This document shows positions 26,378 through 34,421 of a DNA stretch of 64,000 bases, piece after piece (within the stretch, counting starts at the first letter, position 1; each line of letters opens with the position of its first letter). A program made the position numbers and the translations under genes. The notes below the pieces were generated by a model. It did no database searches and was not told the origin of the DNA. It was given only the letters and a program-made list of their open reading frames with translations. This DNA is from Burkholderiales bacterium Ga0077544 (GTDB taxonomy: Bacteria; Pseudomonadota; Gammaproteobacteria; Burkholderiales; Burkholderiaceae_D), in contig LNEU01000019.1 in assembly GCA_001464355.1 (NCBI GenBank), positions 24,138-88,137 of the forward strand. The letters are read 5' to 3'.

Positions 26378-28174
26378 TCAAGGCTGCATCACATATTTCC
26401 CCGGCGCCGAAATTTTATGTGCCGGCATCAGGGGCGGTGGCACACGTTTTCCGGATTTGTTGCGGAGCCAGGATTCCCATGCGATCCACCACGACCCTTC
26501 ATGGTGTTCAGCTGTGGCTTGCCATGTGTCGGCATCCATCGCCAATTCTTTGTCGGCATGGGTCGAGATCTGATAGCTGCGATAAGGATGGCCTGGCGGC
26601 GATACCACGCCGGCATTGTGGCCGCCGGAAGTGAGCACGAATGTGACTTCGGTATCTGACATTCGATGAATCTTGAATACCGAGCGCCATGGCGCAACGT
26701 GATCGGTTAGCGTGCCAACCACGAAGATGGGGATACTGATATCCACCAGATGAATCGACTTGCCATCCGTAACATATCTGCCTTCGGCGAGATCGTTGTG
26801 CAGGAATAGGTGACGCAGATATTCCGAATGCATCCGATACGGCATGCGCGTTGCGTCGTCATTCCAGACCATGAGATCGGATTTCTTCTCGCGCAGGCCG
26901 AGCAGATACTGGTTGAGTCTGCGCGACCAGATCAAGTCATTGGAGCGCAAGAGTTGGAACGCACCTGCCATTTGTTTGGTATCGAGATACCCCTGTTCCC
27001 ACATAATCGCTTCTAAAAAACTGACCTGACTTTCATCAATGAAGAGAGATAGTTCTCCAGGCTCTTCAAAATCCACCTGGGATGCAAACAGGCTGATGCT
27101 GGCAATGCGTTGGTCGCCGTCGCGAGCCATGCTGGCCGCAACAATCGACAGCAAGGTGCCACCCAGGCAATATCCTGCAGCGTTGATTTGTCGAGCATGC
27201 GTCAGTTCGGTAATGGCGTCGATCGCGGCCATCACGCCCAGTTTGCGATAATCCTCCATCGACAAATCCCTATCCTCGGCCAATGGATTTTTCCACGAAA
27301 TCATGAATACGGTGTAGCCCTTGCTCACCATATATTTGACCAGCGAATTTTGTGGCGACAGATCGAGTATGTAGTACTTCATTATCCAGGCCGGCACGAA
27401 AAGCAAAGGTAGTGCGTGCACCGTCTTGCTCGTTGGTGTGTACTGAATCAGCTCGATCAGATGATTGTGAAAGACAACTTTGCCAGGTGAGATCGCAATA
27501 TCTCTGCCGACTTTGAATGTATCGTCAAATTCATTCGTGTCGTTGGTAATGCTCCGTCGCCAATCCGCAGTAGCGTTGAGCCAGCCCTGTACAAAGTTGT
27601 TGCCCCATGACTGGATGGCAGCTTGCTGTATGACCGGGTTGGTCAGCGGAAAATTTGAAGGTGCCAGCGTGTCCAGCAACTGGCGTACTGTAAATGTCAC
27701 GACTTCTTCATGATGCTTGGACACACCCCTGACGCCGGTGGTTGCGCGATGCCACCATTGTTGTTGCAGCAAGAACCCCTGTGAGATGGCATTAAACGGC
27801 CACGTTTGCCATGCCGGATCCCTGAAGCGTTGATCCTGCGATAAAGGCGCGATGCAGAATGGTTGCGACTGGCCTTCAGTGCTGATGCAATGGCGATTGT
27901 AGAGATGCCAGCGCCAGCTGTTTTGCCATGCTCTGTCCAGCAAGACAACGCGCTTGGATGGCGACAATGATAGATGGATCTGCCAGTCGGCAAAGGCATT
28001 GAACATGGCCGCCGGCGAAATGTTGTGAGTCAGGCGTCCTAGCAATGCGTTACTCATCAAATCCAAAGGTGCTGATTCGTTTGCGCTTTCAGGATATTGA
28101 TAAGTCAATGGCGTTAGCCACGCACTCGCCATGCGTTCTAAAGTGAGATTGCTGGATGGATTCTTCTCAAACAT
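26378..28174 (-). CDS. phaC: Polyhydroxyalkanoate synthase, class I-like
   Basis: Polymerises (R)-3-hydroxyacyl-CoA into PHA. 598 residues from ATG 28174, which has an AAGG site; the longer frame to 28225 runs into the promoter. The alpha/beta-hydrolase domain has the lipase-like box GYCLGG with the catalytic cysteine, Asp in VVGTLTDHVAPW and His in TSGGHNAGV. Class I enzymes are of this length and need no PhaE/PhaR. The N-terminal domain is divergent, so it may be a second, low-oxygen PhaC paralogue, not the main housekeeping one; no phaA lies here. A perfect FNR box lies just upstream. Confidence 0.9.
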   Translation of the reverse strand: MFEKNPSSNLTLERMASAWLTPLTYQYPESANESAPLDLMSNALLGRLTHNISPAAMFNAFADWQIHLSLSPSKRVVLLDRAWQNSWRWHLYNRHCISTEGQSQPFCIAPLSQDQRFRDPAWQTWPFNAISQGFLLQQQWWHRATTGVRGVSKHHEEVVTFTVRQLLDTLAPSNFPLTNPVIQQAAIQSWGNNFVQGWLNATADWRRSITNDTNEFDDTFKVGRDIAISPGKVVFHNHLIELIQYTPTSKTVHALPLLFVPAWIMKYYILDLSPQNSLVKYMVSKGYTVFMISWKNPLAEDRDLSMEDYRKLGVMAAIDAITELTHARQINAAGYCLGGTLLSIVAASMARDGDQRIASISLFASQVDFEEPGELSLFIDESQVSFLEAIMWEQGYLDTKQMAGAFQLLRSNDLIWSRRLNQYLLGLREKKSDLMVWNDDATRMPYRMHSEYLRHLFLHNDLAEGRYVTDGKSIHLVDISIPIFVVGTLTDHVAPWRSVFKIHRMSDTEVTFVLTSGGHNAGVVSPPGHPYRSYQISTHADKELAMDADTWQATAEHHEGSWWIAWESWLRNKSGKRVPPPLMPAHKISAPGKYVMQP

Positions 28175-28202
28175 TGCAGGCCTTCGGAGGAGCAATGGCG
28201 CT

Positions 28203-28243
28203 AGCCTAGCAACGCATACCGTCACTCACTTGATGCAGATCAA
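28203..28243 (-). promoter_or_regulatory. FNR box and -10 of the phaC promoter
   Basis: A perfect box TTGAT-GCAG-ATCAA (28230-28243). The minus-strand -10 candidate TAGGCT (28203-28208) is centred 31 bases downstream. The predicted start lies about 20 bases before the phaC ATG. Confidence 0.7.
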
Positions 28244-28585
28244 GGCGGCACGTTTCAATGCGCTCATTTGTGCCGGATGCTTTGTTGATAAAGGCTTGCG
28301 CTGTAGCTGCTGGCAAAGAATACAGTGCACCATACAATCACTATTCAATGCGGCAAGGAATCGTGCGACGTTTTGAATAGCGCTCTTATATGTGAGCAAT
28401 AAACTGGGTCGGGCGCAGCCTTCAAATGTTGATATTGACTGTAGATGCGGCCAATGTATGGCAGCTACGCAGGCCGTTTAAAGAGCGTGCCGTGATCGCG
28501 ATTGCAGGGAACGGCAGATGGTTCTTCAAGTGTATTTTTATATTGGCGGGCCGACTTGCTGATTTAATTTTTGATTAAACGACTA

Positions 28586-28626
28586 TTGATCCATGTCAAA
28601 TTGTGCATCCAGCTTGCGCATAGGAT
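28586..28626 (+). promoter_or_regulatory. FNR box and -10 of the uspA promoter
   Basis: TTGAT-CCAT-GTCAA (28586-28599), one mismatch from the FNR consensus. The -10 candidate TAGGAT (28621-28626) is centred 31 bases downstream, 34 bases before the uspA ATG. Confidence 0.65.
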
Positions 28627-28659
28627 GATTTCAACAAATTTTCTTTACAGGGAGACAGC

Positions 28660-29082
28660 ATGCTCAAGACCATATTAGTGGCGACAGATGGTTCCGATTT
28701 GTCGAGGAAGGCGATAACGGCAGCGATTGATTTTGCGGCATCTTATGGCAGCAAAATAGTGGGTTTGGCGGTTGCTGAAGTATTTCCTGAGTTGTTCCTG
28801 GATTACGACTTGCGGGCTATCGAAGAAGACATGCAACAACAGGCTGCATCGAACGCGAATTTTATCGCCGACTGTGCAAAAAAAGCGGGCGTTGACTGCG
28901 AAGTACATACGGTCACTGGCGTCCGTCCCTATCAAGAAATCATTAAGGCTGCTGAGCAATTCAATTGCGACACCATTTTTATGGCGTCCCATGGAAAGAA
29001 GGGACTCGATAAAGTATTGCTGGGTAGCGAGACGCAAAAGGTGCTGTCGCACAGCACGATTCCAGTTCTCGTTTTCAGGTAA
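28660..29082 (+). CDS. Universal stress protein (UspA family)
   Basis: A 140-residue single-domain Usp. It starts MLKTILVATDGSDLSRKAI and keeps the ATP-binding pattern G-x2-G-x9-GS (GKKGLDKVLLGSETQ) near the C-terminus, so it is probably the ATP-binding type. GGGAGA precedes ATG 28660. A BON-domain gene follows 63 bases later and is likely co-transcribed. FNR/Anr-controlled Usp proteins are typical of low-oxygen survival regulons in proteobacteria, which fits the box upstream. Confidence 0.92.
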   Translation: MLKTILVATDGSDLSRKAITAAIDFAASYGSKIVGLAVAEVFPELFLDYDLRAIEEDMQQQAASNANFIADCAKKAGVDCEVHTVTGVRPYQEIIKAAEQFNCDTIFMASHGKKGLDKVLLGSETQKVLSHSTIPVLVFR

Positions 29083-29145
29083 GACGCGAGACTTGATCGC
29101 AGTTCGATAAATATTTCGATAGACATTCACGTTGGAGAGGTGACT

Positions 29146-29796
29146 ATGAAAACCGATCGCCAGTTGAAGCAAGATGTTATTGATGAGTTGGAATGGGAAT
29201 CTGCAATTGACGAGACCGGCATAGGTGTCGAAGTGCATAACGGCATTGTGACTTTAACGGGGACGCTTAACAGCTATGCAGAAAAATATGCTGCCGAGAA
29301 GGCAGTGCAGCGTGTTGCTGATGTCAAAGGGCTTGCGGTTGAAATCGATATAGCCTTGCCCGGCTGGGGACAGCGTACTGATGCGGATATCGCCAGAACC
29401 GCAGCGCAAGCATTGGAGTGGAATGCGTTGGTGCCTCAAGACTGCATCAAGATAGTCGTCGAGGATGGATGGATTACGCTTACTGGAAATGTGGATTATC
29501 AGTATCAACGCATGGCTGCTGAGAGAGCGCTGCAAACTTTGCTCGGTGTAGTCGGTATCAGCAATCAGATTGCCGTGACGCCGTCTGTTACGCAGCGTGA
29601 TGTTAAAAGTCATATCGAAGCTGCTTTGCAGCGTCGCGCCCATATGGAAACAAAAGGGATTGAGGTTGTCGTCAATGGTGATCAGATCACGTTGAGCGGC
29701 GCTGTATCGTCCTTCGCAGAACGTCGTGCAGCATTAAGCGCTGCGGCACAGACGCGTGGTGTGGCGAGGGTAGTTGACAAGCTGTTTGTCGCCTGA
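29146..29796 (+). CDS. Triple BON-domain protein
   Basis: A 216-residue product with three BON repeats (about residues 3-70, 78-145 and 150-216). Each has the pattern 'G(I)xVxVxxGxVTLxGxVxxxxxKxxAExAxxxVxGVxxVxN'; clear examples are IGVEVHNGIVTLTGTL and IKIVVEDGWITLTGNV. ATG 29146 follows GGAGAGG; an in-frame GTG at 29140 overlaps that site and is rejected. There is no signal peptide, so it is probably cytoplasmic, unlike OsmY. BON domains bind phospholipid or other hydrophobic ligands; the role here is unknown. It lies in an operon with uspA. Confidence 0.88.
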   Translation: MKTDRQLKQDVIDELEWESAIDETGIGVEVHNGIVTLTGTLNSYAEKYAAEKAVQRVADVKGLAVEIDIALPGWGQRTDADIARTAAQALEWNALVPQDCIKIVVEDGWITLTGNVDYQYQRMAAERALQTLLGVVGISNQIAVTPSVTQRDVKSHIEAALQRRAHMETKGIEVVVNGDQITLSGAVSSFAERRAALSAAAQTRGVARVVDKLFVA

Positions 29797-29917
29797 GCCT
29801 TGCTCGGGTGCTTGCATTAAGCGCCGCTGATTCAGGATTGTTACTAGGGTAGGTATTCTGCACGCACTAGACACAGCATACATATTCGTTGCAGTGACAA
29901 GACAAAGATAAATATTA

Positions 29918-29984
29918 GACGGCAGCCGTCCGCTAACAATATTTTAATGGCGGGACTGCAGCGGGTTCCGCTACCTCAGCGGAC
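29918..29984. other. Structured region between the BON gene and fnr 3' ends
   Basis: Nested inverted repeats: GACGG/CCGTC (29918-29930), the pair GTCCGCT (29928-29934) / AGCGGAC (29978-29984), and inside it AGCGG-GTT-CCGCT (29960-29972). There is no T run. It lies between convergent genes and may act as a two-way transcript end or RNA structure. Confidence 0.4.
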
Positions 29985-29992
29985 GCATGTAA

Positions 29993-30841
29993 TTACTTTG
30001 CGGTCCAGAGACGCTGCAGATAGGTAAGCTGAGGGGATAAATAATTGTATTCGGTCACTACAGATGGCAAATCCAAGCTGGCCTGCGAAGAATCGCTAAT
30101 ATCTATGCCCGCAGCCAGTTTGTTTAGTGCAGATAAATTAAATACCTCGACGTCACGCTGTCGTACCTCAATGAGTCCGTCTTTGCGCATTTTTGCAATC
30201 ATGCGACTGACGCTTTCCATCGTCAGGCCAAGATAGTTTCCAATATCTTCCCGAGTCATGCGTAGCTGAAAGCGGGTTGGTGAATATCCTCGCAGTGCAT
30301 AACGCCTCGACAGATTGATGAGGAAGGCCGCAAAACGCTGTTCCGCGTACATATTCCCGAGAATCATGATTACATTCTGTTCGCCCATGATTTCCTCGCT
30401 CATTACACGATGAAAATGACGCATCAAGATCGGCATCTCTGTGAATAATGTTTCGAGTTGTGTGTAAGGGATCATGCATACTTCGCTGTCGTCCAGTGCG
30501 ACTGCGTCACATTGATGGAGGGCGCTACTAATCGCATCCATACCCAAGAGATCTCCACTCATCTGGAAGCCATTGATTTGCCGGTCGCCGGCCAGATTTT
30601 CCTGATAGGTTTTGAAATGGCCGACACGCACAGCGTAGAGCGATGTGAACTGATCACCTATGCGATAGAGATAACTATCCCTCGCAATTTTTTTGCGTAC
30701 GATAATCTGGTCCAGGAGTCGCGTTTCATGTTCATTGAGTCCGGTCGGCAGGCATATCTGGCGCATGCTGCATCCTAAACAGCTACGAGATGCAGATTTT
30801 TCAGCACTAGAAGACGAATGCGGTTGCAAGGACTTTGCCAT
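29993..30841 (-). CDS. fnr: FNR-type oxygen-sensing transcription regulator
   Basis: CRP/FNR-family regulator of 282 residues. ATG 30841 is chosen because GGAGG lies five bases before it. The 4Fe-4S ligands are present: CLGCSMRQIC (C-x2-C-x5-C) near the N-terminus and a fourth Cys in EVCMIPY, matching FNR Cys122. The C-terminal helix-turn-helix has the recognition helix TMESVSRMIAKM; E and SR in this helix are the FNR type that reads TTGAT. About 45 residues follow the DNA-binding domain, longer than in E. coli FNR. Five matching boxes in this window make it the likely regulator of the nearby genes, although other FNR paralogues may exist. Confidence 0.92.
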   Translation of the reverse strand: MAKSLQPHSSSSAEKSASRSCLGCSMRQICLPTGLNEHETRLLDQIIVRKKIARDSYLYRIGDQFTSLYAVRVGHFKTYQENLAGDRQINGFQMSGDLLGMDAISSALHQCDAVALDDSEVCMIPYTQLETLFTEMPILMRHFHRVMSEEIMGEQNVIMILGNMYAEQRFAAFLINLSRRYALRGYSPTRFQLRMTREDIGNYLGLTMESVSRMIAKMRKDGLIEVRQRDVEVFNLSALNKLAAGIDISDSSQASLDLPSVVTEYNYLSPQLTYLQRLWTAK

Positions 30842-31336
30842 GACGCCCTCCATATGAATGAAACCTGTACAAATCTCAAATTCATGTCAACGTGTGTGTA
30901 ACTTAATGTAACTTAGCCAAGTTCAGTATGTCCCCACTACTCATTATTTTACTGTTCTAGATCAAATAAACAGTAATAAAAAAACAACAAAAATACAACG
31001 AAATATTGCTGCAGGATAATGTTCGGGGTGACGATAGTCGTGAATCCGCTGGGTAATTAGCAATGCTGGAAATGCGTTCCCGCCGAGCTCGTTGATTGAT
31101 AAAAAATCACCGCGCACGGAGTCGCTGCTTGAGGGGTGTGGGCTCGGGAAAATTGATCTTCGGAAGTGCAGGGCAAACAGTGTTGCACGTTGCAACTGAG
31201 TATTCGCATTAAATTCGCCACTCATTCGCACATCAAAGTAAGCACCGACTGTCATTCTTGGACTCAAGCGATGATAGCTGTCATTCCTTTATCGTCGACA
31301 TGCAGACATTCGTTATCACTGAGGCAAATTTTTCTA
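30842..31336. other. About 500 bp without a supported gene
   Basis: Between fnr and the convergent-facing end of the aldolase gene. It is AT-rich near 30900-31000 and holds the upstream region of fnr. A 101-codon minus frame (30962-31267) has no ribosome site and poor composition. A partial FNR half-site (GATCAA) occurs near 30960. No terminator for the aldolase gene is clear. Confidence 0.45.
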
Positions 31337-32485
31337 TTATTGACTTAAGCCGCGCGCATCTATGTCCCACATATCTTCTACTTTATCGTTTCTGATACAT
31401 ACGTATTGGTCATAAAGATTGGCGGTCGGGTCGCAATGTCCAGGTATCAGTAACACTTGTTCACCCAAGCGATCGCGGCTAAATGCACCGGCATTGTCGA
31501 TAATTTTCAGCACGCCGTGCTCATCGTTGGCACGCACAAATTTCAATTCGTCGTTTTGCCCCGGCTTTAAAATTGGCAGGCCGGAATCGATCGCAACACC
31601 TTTCAAGCCTACATCGCACACAGCAAGATCGTCCTTCGCCGTACTCATGATGGTCGTTGCTATGAACAGACTGTGACGTGGCATCGCACTACCGTTCCAT
31701 TCGTTGGCACCGTAGTGGGCATCCATGAAGATGTAAGAGCCGGGCTGAATTTCCGTGAACACACCGCTGGCAACGTCGAACTCTGCGGTACCGGTGCCGC
31801 TACCGGTGATAACCGGGCAGGCAACGCCGCGCGCAGAGAGAAATTGCGCATACGCGGCAACTTTTTCTGCAGATGCAGCCGCCGATGTACGCCGCAAATC
31901 CCAGGTTGCCAGATGCTGAATCCCACCATGGAATGCCTGCAGGCCACCAAAACGTAAAGCAGAGTGTTGCGCTATGCAATCCACCAGCGTTGCCAGTCCT
32001 TCCATCCTCGCGACTCCGCAACGGGCCTGCCCGATATCGACTTCCACCAATACCGTGATCATGACGCCAGCTGCGCTGGCTGCTAATCCAAGCGCTTCGA
32101 TTTGTGCGATGTGGTCGACACACAGACTTAACTTGACGTGGCGCGCCAGTTCAATCGCCATCGCGATTTTGGCGGGGCCGATAAATTCGTTGCTTATATA
32201 TATGTCAGAAATTCCCGCCGCAGCAAAAGGATAGGCTTCACTTAATTTTTGGCAGCAAATGCCGATGGCACCGGCCGTGATCTGCTTTTGGGCAATAACA
32301 CTCGATTTATGGGCCTTGGCATGCGGTCTGAGTGCAACTCCGTGCAGCTTTGCCATTTCAGCCATACGCGCAATATTGTGTTCAAAAGCGTCCAACTCTA
32401 TTAATAAGGCAGGCGTGCTGACCTGTGCCAGCGTATCTCCGAGCTTGGCAATCGGCGGCGGTTGTATCGAAAAGTGAGCTGTCAT
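31337..32485 (-). CDS. DSD1-family PLP aldolase (3-hydroxy-D-aspartate/D-threonine aldolase-like)
   Basis: A 382-residue fold-type III PLP enzyme. ATG 32485 follows GGAAA; an ATG 12 bases earlier lacks a site. The Schiff-base lysine is Lys57 in RPHAKAHKS, and the metal-binding pair is in GHCDPTANLYDQY near the C-terminus, as in D-threonine and 3-hydroxyaspartate aldolases. Such enzymes split beta-hydroxy amino acids into glycine plus an aldehyde such as glyoxylate. With a glyoxylate-type aminotransferase and a glycolate-oxidase-like dehydrogenase nearby, a glyoxylate-linked route is likely. The exact substrate, D or L configuration, cannot be read from sequence. Transcribed away from tctC over a shared upstream region. 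Confidence 0.85.
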   Translation of the reverse strand: MTAHFSIQPPPIAKLGDTLAQVSTPALLIELDAFEHNIARMAEMAKLHGVALRPHAKAHKSSVIAQKQITAGAIGICCQKLSEAYPFAAAGISDIYISNEFIGPAKIAMAIELARHVKLSLCVDHIAQIEALGLAASAAGVMITVLVEVDIGQARCGVARMEGLATLVDCIAQHSALRFGGLQAFHGGIQHLATWDLRRTSAAASAEKVAAYAQFLSARGVACPVITGSGTGTAEFDVASGVFTEIQPGSYIFMDAHYGANEWNGSAMPRHSLFIATTIMSTAKDDLAVCDVGLKGVAIDSGLPILKPGQNDELKFVRANDEHGVLKIIDNAGAFSRDRLGEQVLLIPGHCDPTANLYDQYVCIRNDKVEDMWDIDARGLSQ

Positions 32486-32559
32486 CGTGATTTCCATGGC
32501 ATATCAATGGTTAGGAAAAAAGTTACCAAGATCAACAATTGACATTTATTTTAAAATGT

Positions 32560-32575
32560 ATATTGTATTCAATAT
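32560..32575. promoter_or_regulatory. Palindromic operator, probable GntR/FCD site
   Basis: ATATTG-TATT-CAATAT, a perfect 6-bp palindrome in the shared upstream region of the aldolase and tctC genes. A near copy occurs before the aminotransferase gene (37025-37040) and another over the gntR start (36766-36781). FCD-type GntR regulators commonly bind TTGTAT-type palindromes. Confidence 0.6.
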
Positions 32576-32775
32576 TCTAAATGCATAATTTTTAGCGCGC
32601 ATGATAAATTTTAGGAAATTTGATTGCGATGCAGTGTGTTGGTAGTTGGCGCTTTTACTACCCATGCTTAATAACGCATTTGGAATGAATAAGTCCGGGA
32701 GGTCGCCACAGAGTCGCCCCCAAAAGCAGCAAATGATTAAAACCCGGTTCGACCCACTACAACGGAGACAGCATC

Positions 32776-33780
32776 ATGCAAAAAAAACTGATTGGCCAAC
32801 CGATCAAGATCGGATTCGTCCTTGCCACCCTGTGCAGCGCCTTTAGTGCACATGCGTGGGAGCCTACCAAACCGGTTGAAATGGTTGTCCCGTTCAGCGC
32901 AGGGGGTGCTTCCGACCAGATGGCACGTTCGATTCAAGGCATTATTACCAAACATAACCTGATGAAGCAGCCCTTCATCGTCAGCAACAAGTCCGGTGCC
33001 AGCGGCGCAGAAGGCTTGCTCGATCTGAAAGCATCGCGCGGGAATCCGAACAAAATCATTGTGGCGTCTTCGTCGATTTACACCACGCCACTCGCAACCG
33101 GCCTGCCATTCAATTGGCGTGATCTGACGCCGATCGCGATGATTGCACAGGATGCTTTTGTGCTGTGGACCAATACAGAAGCCGGCTACAAAAAACCACT
33201 GGACTACATCGCAGCTGCAAAGGCCAAGCCAGAAACTTTCAAAATGGGTGGTACCAGCTCCAAACGTGAAGATCACATGATCACCACGATGATCGAGAAA
33301 GCCACTGGTGCGAAGTTCCTCTACATTCCGTACAAGGGCGGTGGTGAAGCAGCGACACAACTCTCGGGCAAACATATCGATTCGGACACCAATAATCCAT
33401 CCGAATCGGTTTCGCAATGGCGCGCCGGACAGCATCAGGCGCTGTGCGTATTCCAGGACAAACGCATCAACTACACTGCCAAGGTAACGGACACGATGGC
33501 GTGGTCCGACATCCCGACCTGCAAGGAAAGCGGTCTGAATGTCAGTTATCAGATGCTGCGTATTTTCATGATGCCGGGCGGTGTTAAACCGGATGAACAA
33601 AAGTTTTACGTCGATCTGTTCAAAAAGGTTGTCGAAACACCGGAATGGAAAACCTACCTCGAGAAAAATGCGTTACAACCGGAGTTTGTTACTGGTGCAC
33701 CCCTCGATGCATTCCTCGCAAAAGATGAACAGGCTCATCGCGAAATCATGAAGGCGGCAGGTTTCGTCGTTACGAAATAG
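32776..33780 (+). CDS. tctC: TctC-type (Bug) periplasmic solute-binding protein
   Basis: Binding protein of a tripartite tricarboxylate-type transporter. 334 residues; signal peptide cleaved after FSAHA. Family features: PVEMVVPFSAGGASDQMAR at the mature N-terminus, then KSGASGAEG and LYIPYKGGGEAATQLSG. ACGGAG precedes ATG. The Bug family binds many carboxylates (citrate, malate, nicotinate, aromatic acids and amino acids), so the ligand is unknown; the local genes suggest a hydroxy acid or hydroxyamino acid. Part of a tctC-tctB-tctA unit. Confidence 0.9.
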   Translation: MQKKLIGQPIKIGFVLATLCSAFSAHAWEPTKPVEMVVPFSAGGASDQMARSIQGIITKHNLMKQPFIVSNKSGASGAEGLLDLKASRGNPNKIIVASSSIYTTPLATGLPFNWRDLTPIAMIAQDAFVLWTNTEAGYKKPLDYIAAAKAKPETFKMGGTSSKREDHMITTMIEKATGAKFLYIPYKGGGEAATQLSGKHIDSDTNNPSESVSQWRAGQHQALCVFQDKRINYTAKVTDTMAWSDIPTCKESGLNVSYQMLRIFMMPGGVKPDEQKFYVDLFKKVVETPEWKTYLEKNALQPEFVTGAPLDAFLAKDEQAHREIMKAAGFVVTK

Positions 33781-33891
33781 ACGAACGTCATCCGCTGACA
33801 CCCATGAGGATTCAGTGACGTCGGCCCTTTTGCAAGTTCACACGAGTGGCCGACGCTCACTGCATCAACAATTAATTTACGGGTAATCAAT

Positions 33892-34413
33892 ATGAATAAT
33901 TCAGAACCACTTATCGAAGAAGTGCGTGAGCATTCGCCCGCAGTCTTCTCTATCCGTACGGCAGAAATCGCAGTTGCCATCGCGCTTGCTCTAGGATCCA
34001 TGATTCTCATCTGGGATAACTACAAACTCGGTGCAGGTTGGGGTCCATACGGTCCCGAAGCAGGTTATTTCCCAATACGTCTTGCGGCCGTCGTTTTAAT
34101 TGCAAGCATCGTCGTGTTCATTCACGCCATCCGCGATAACGATCGAACGCCTTTTATCGAAGTCGCACAAGCCAAGCTGGTTGCCGTCATTCTGTTGCCG
34201 CTGCTGTTCTTCGTGTTCACCATCGCTTATCTCGGTATCTATGTTGCGTCCACCCTTTTCATCGCGGCCTTCATGATCTTCCTCGGCAAATTTCCGATAT
34301 GGAAAGCGGCGCTGGTATCGATTTGTCTGATGGGATTTTTCTTCTTCATTTTTGAAATTCAGTTCATGGTGCCCTTGCCAAAAGGCCCACTGGAAAACTG
34401 GCTGGGCTACTAA
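33892..34413 (+). CDS. tctB: TctB-family small membrane subunit
   Basis: A 173-residue protein with four hydrophobic segments (about residues 22-40, 56-75, 95-125 as two close spans, and 140-160). It fits DUF1468/TctB by size and its place between tctC and tctA; GPYGPEAGYFPIRLA after the first span is the usual TctB motif. It ends eight bases before tctA. The short cytoplasmic N-terminus is acidic. Confidence 0.88.
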   Translation: MNNSEPLIEEVREHSPAVFSIRTAEIAVAIALALGSMILIWDNYKLGAGWGPYGPEAGYFPIRLAAVVLIASIVVFIHAIRDNDRTPFIEVAQAKLVAVILLPLLFFVFTIAYLGIYVASTLFIAAFMIFLGKFPIWKAALVSICLMGFFFFIFEIQFMVPLPKGPLENWLGY

Positions 34414-34421
34414 GGGCAATC

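Noticed and set aside
30962..31267. 101-codon minus-strand open frame upstream of fnr
   Set aside because: No ribosome site, low complexity and hydrophobic tail from AT-rich DNA; likely chance.
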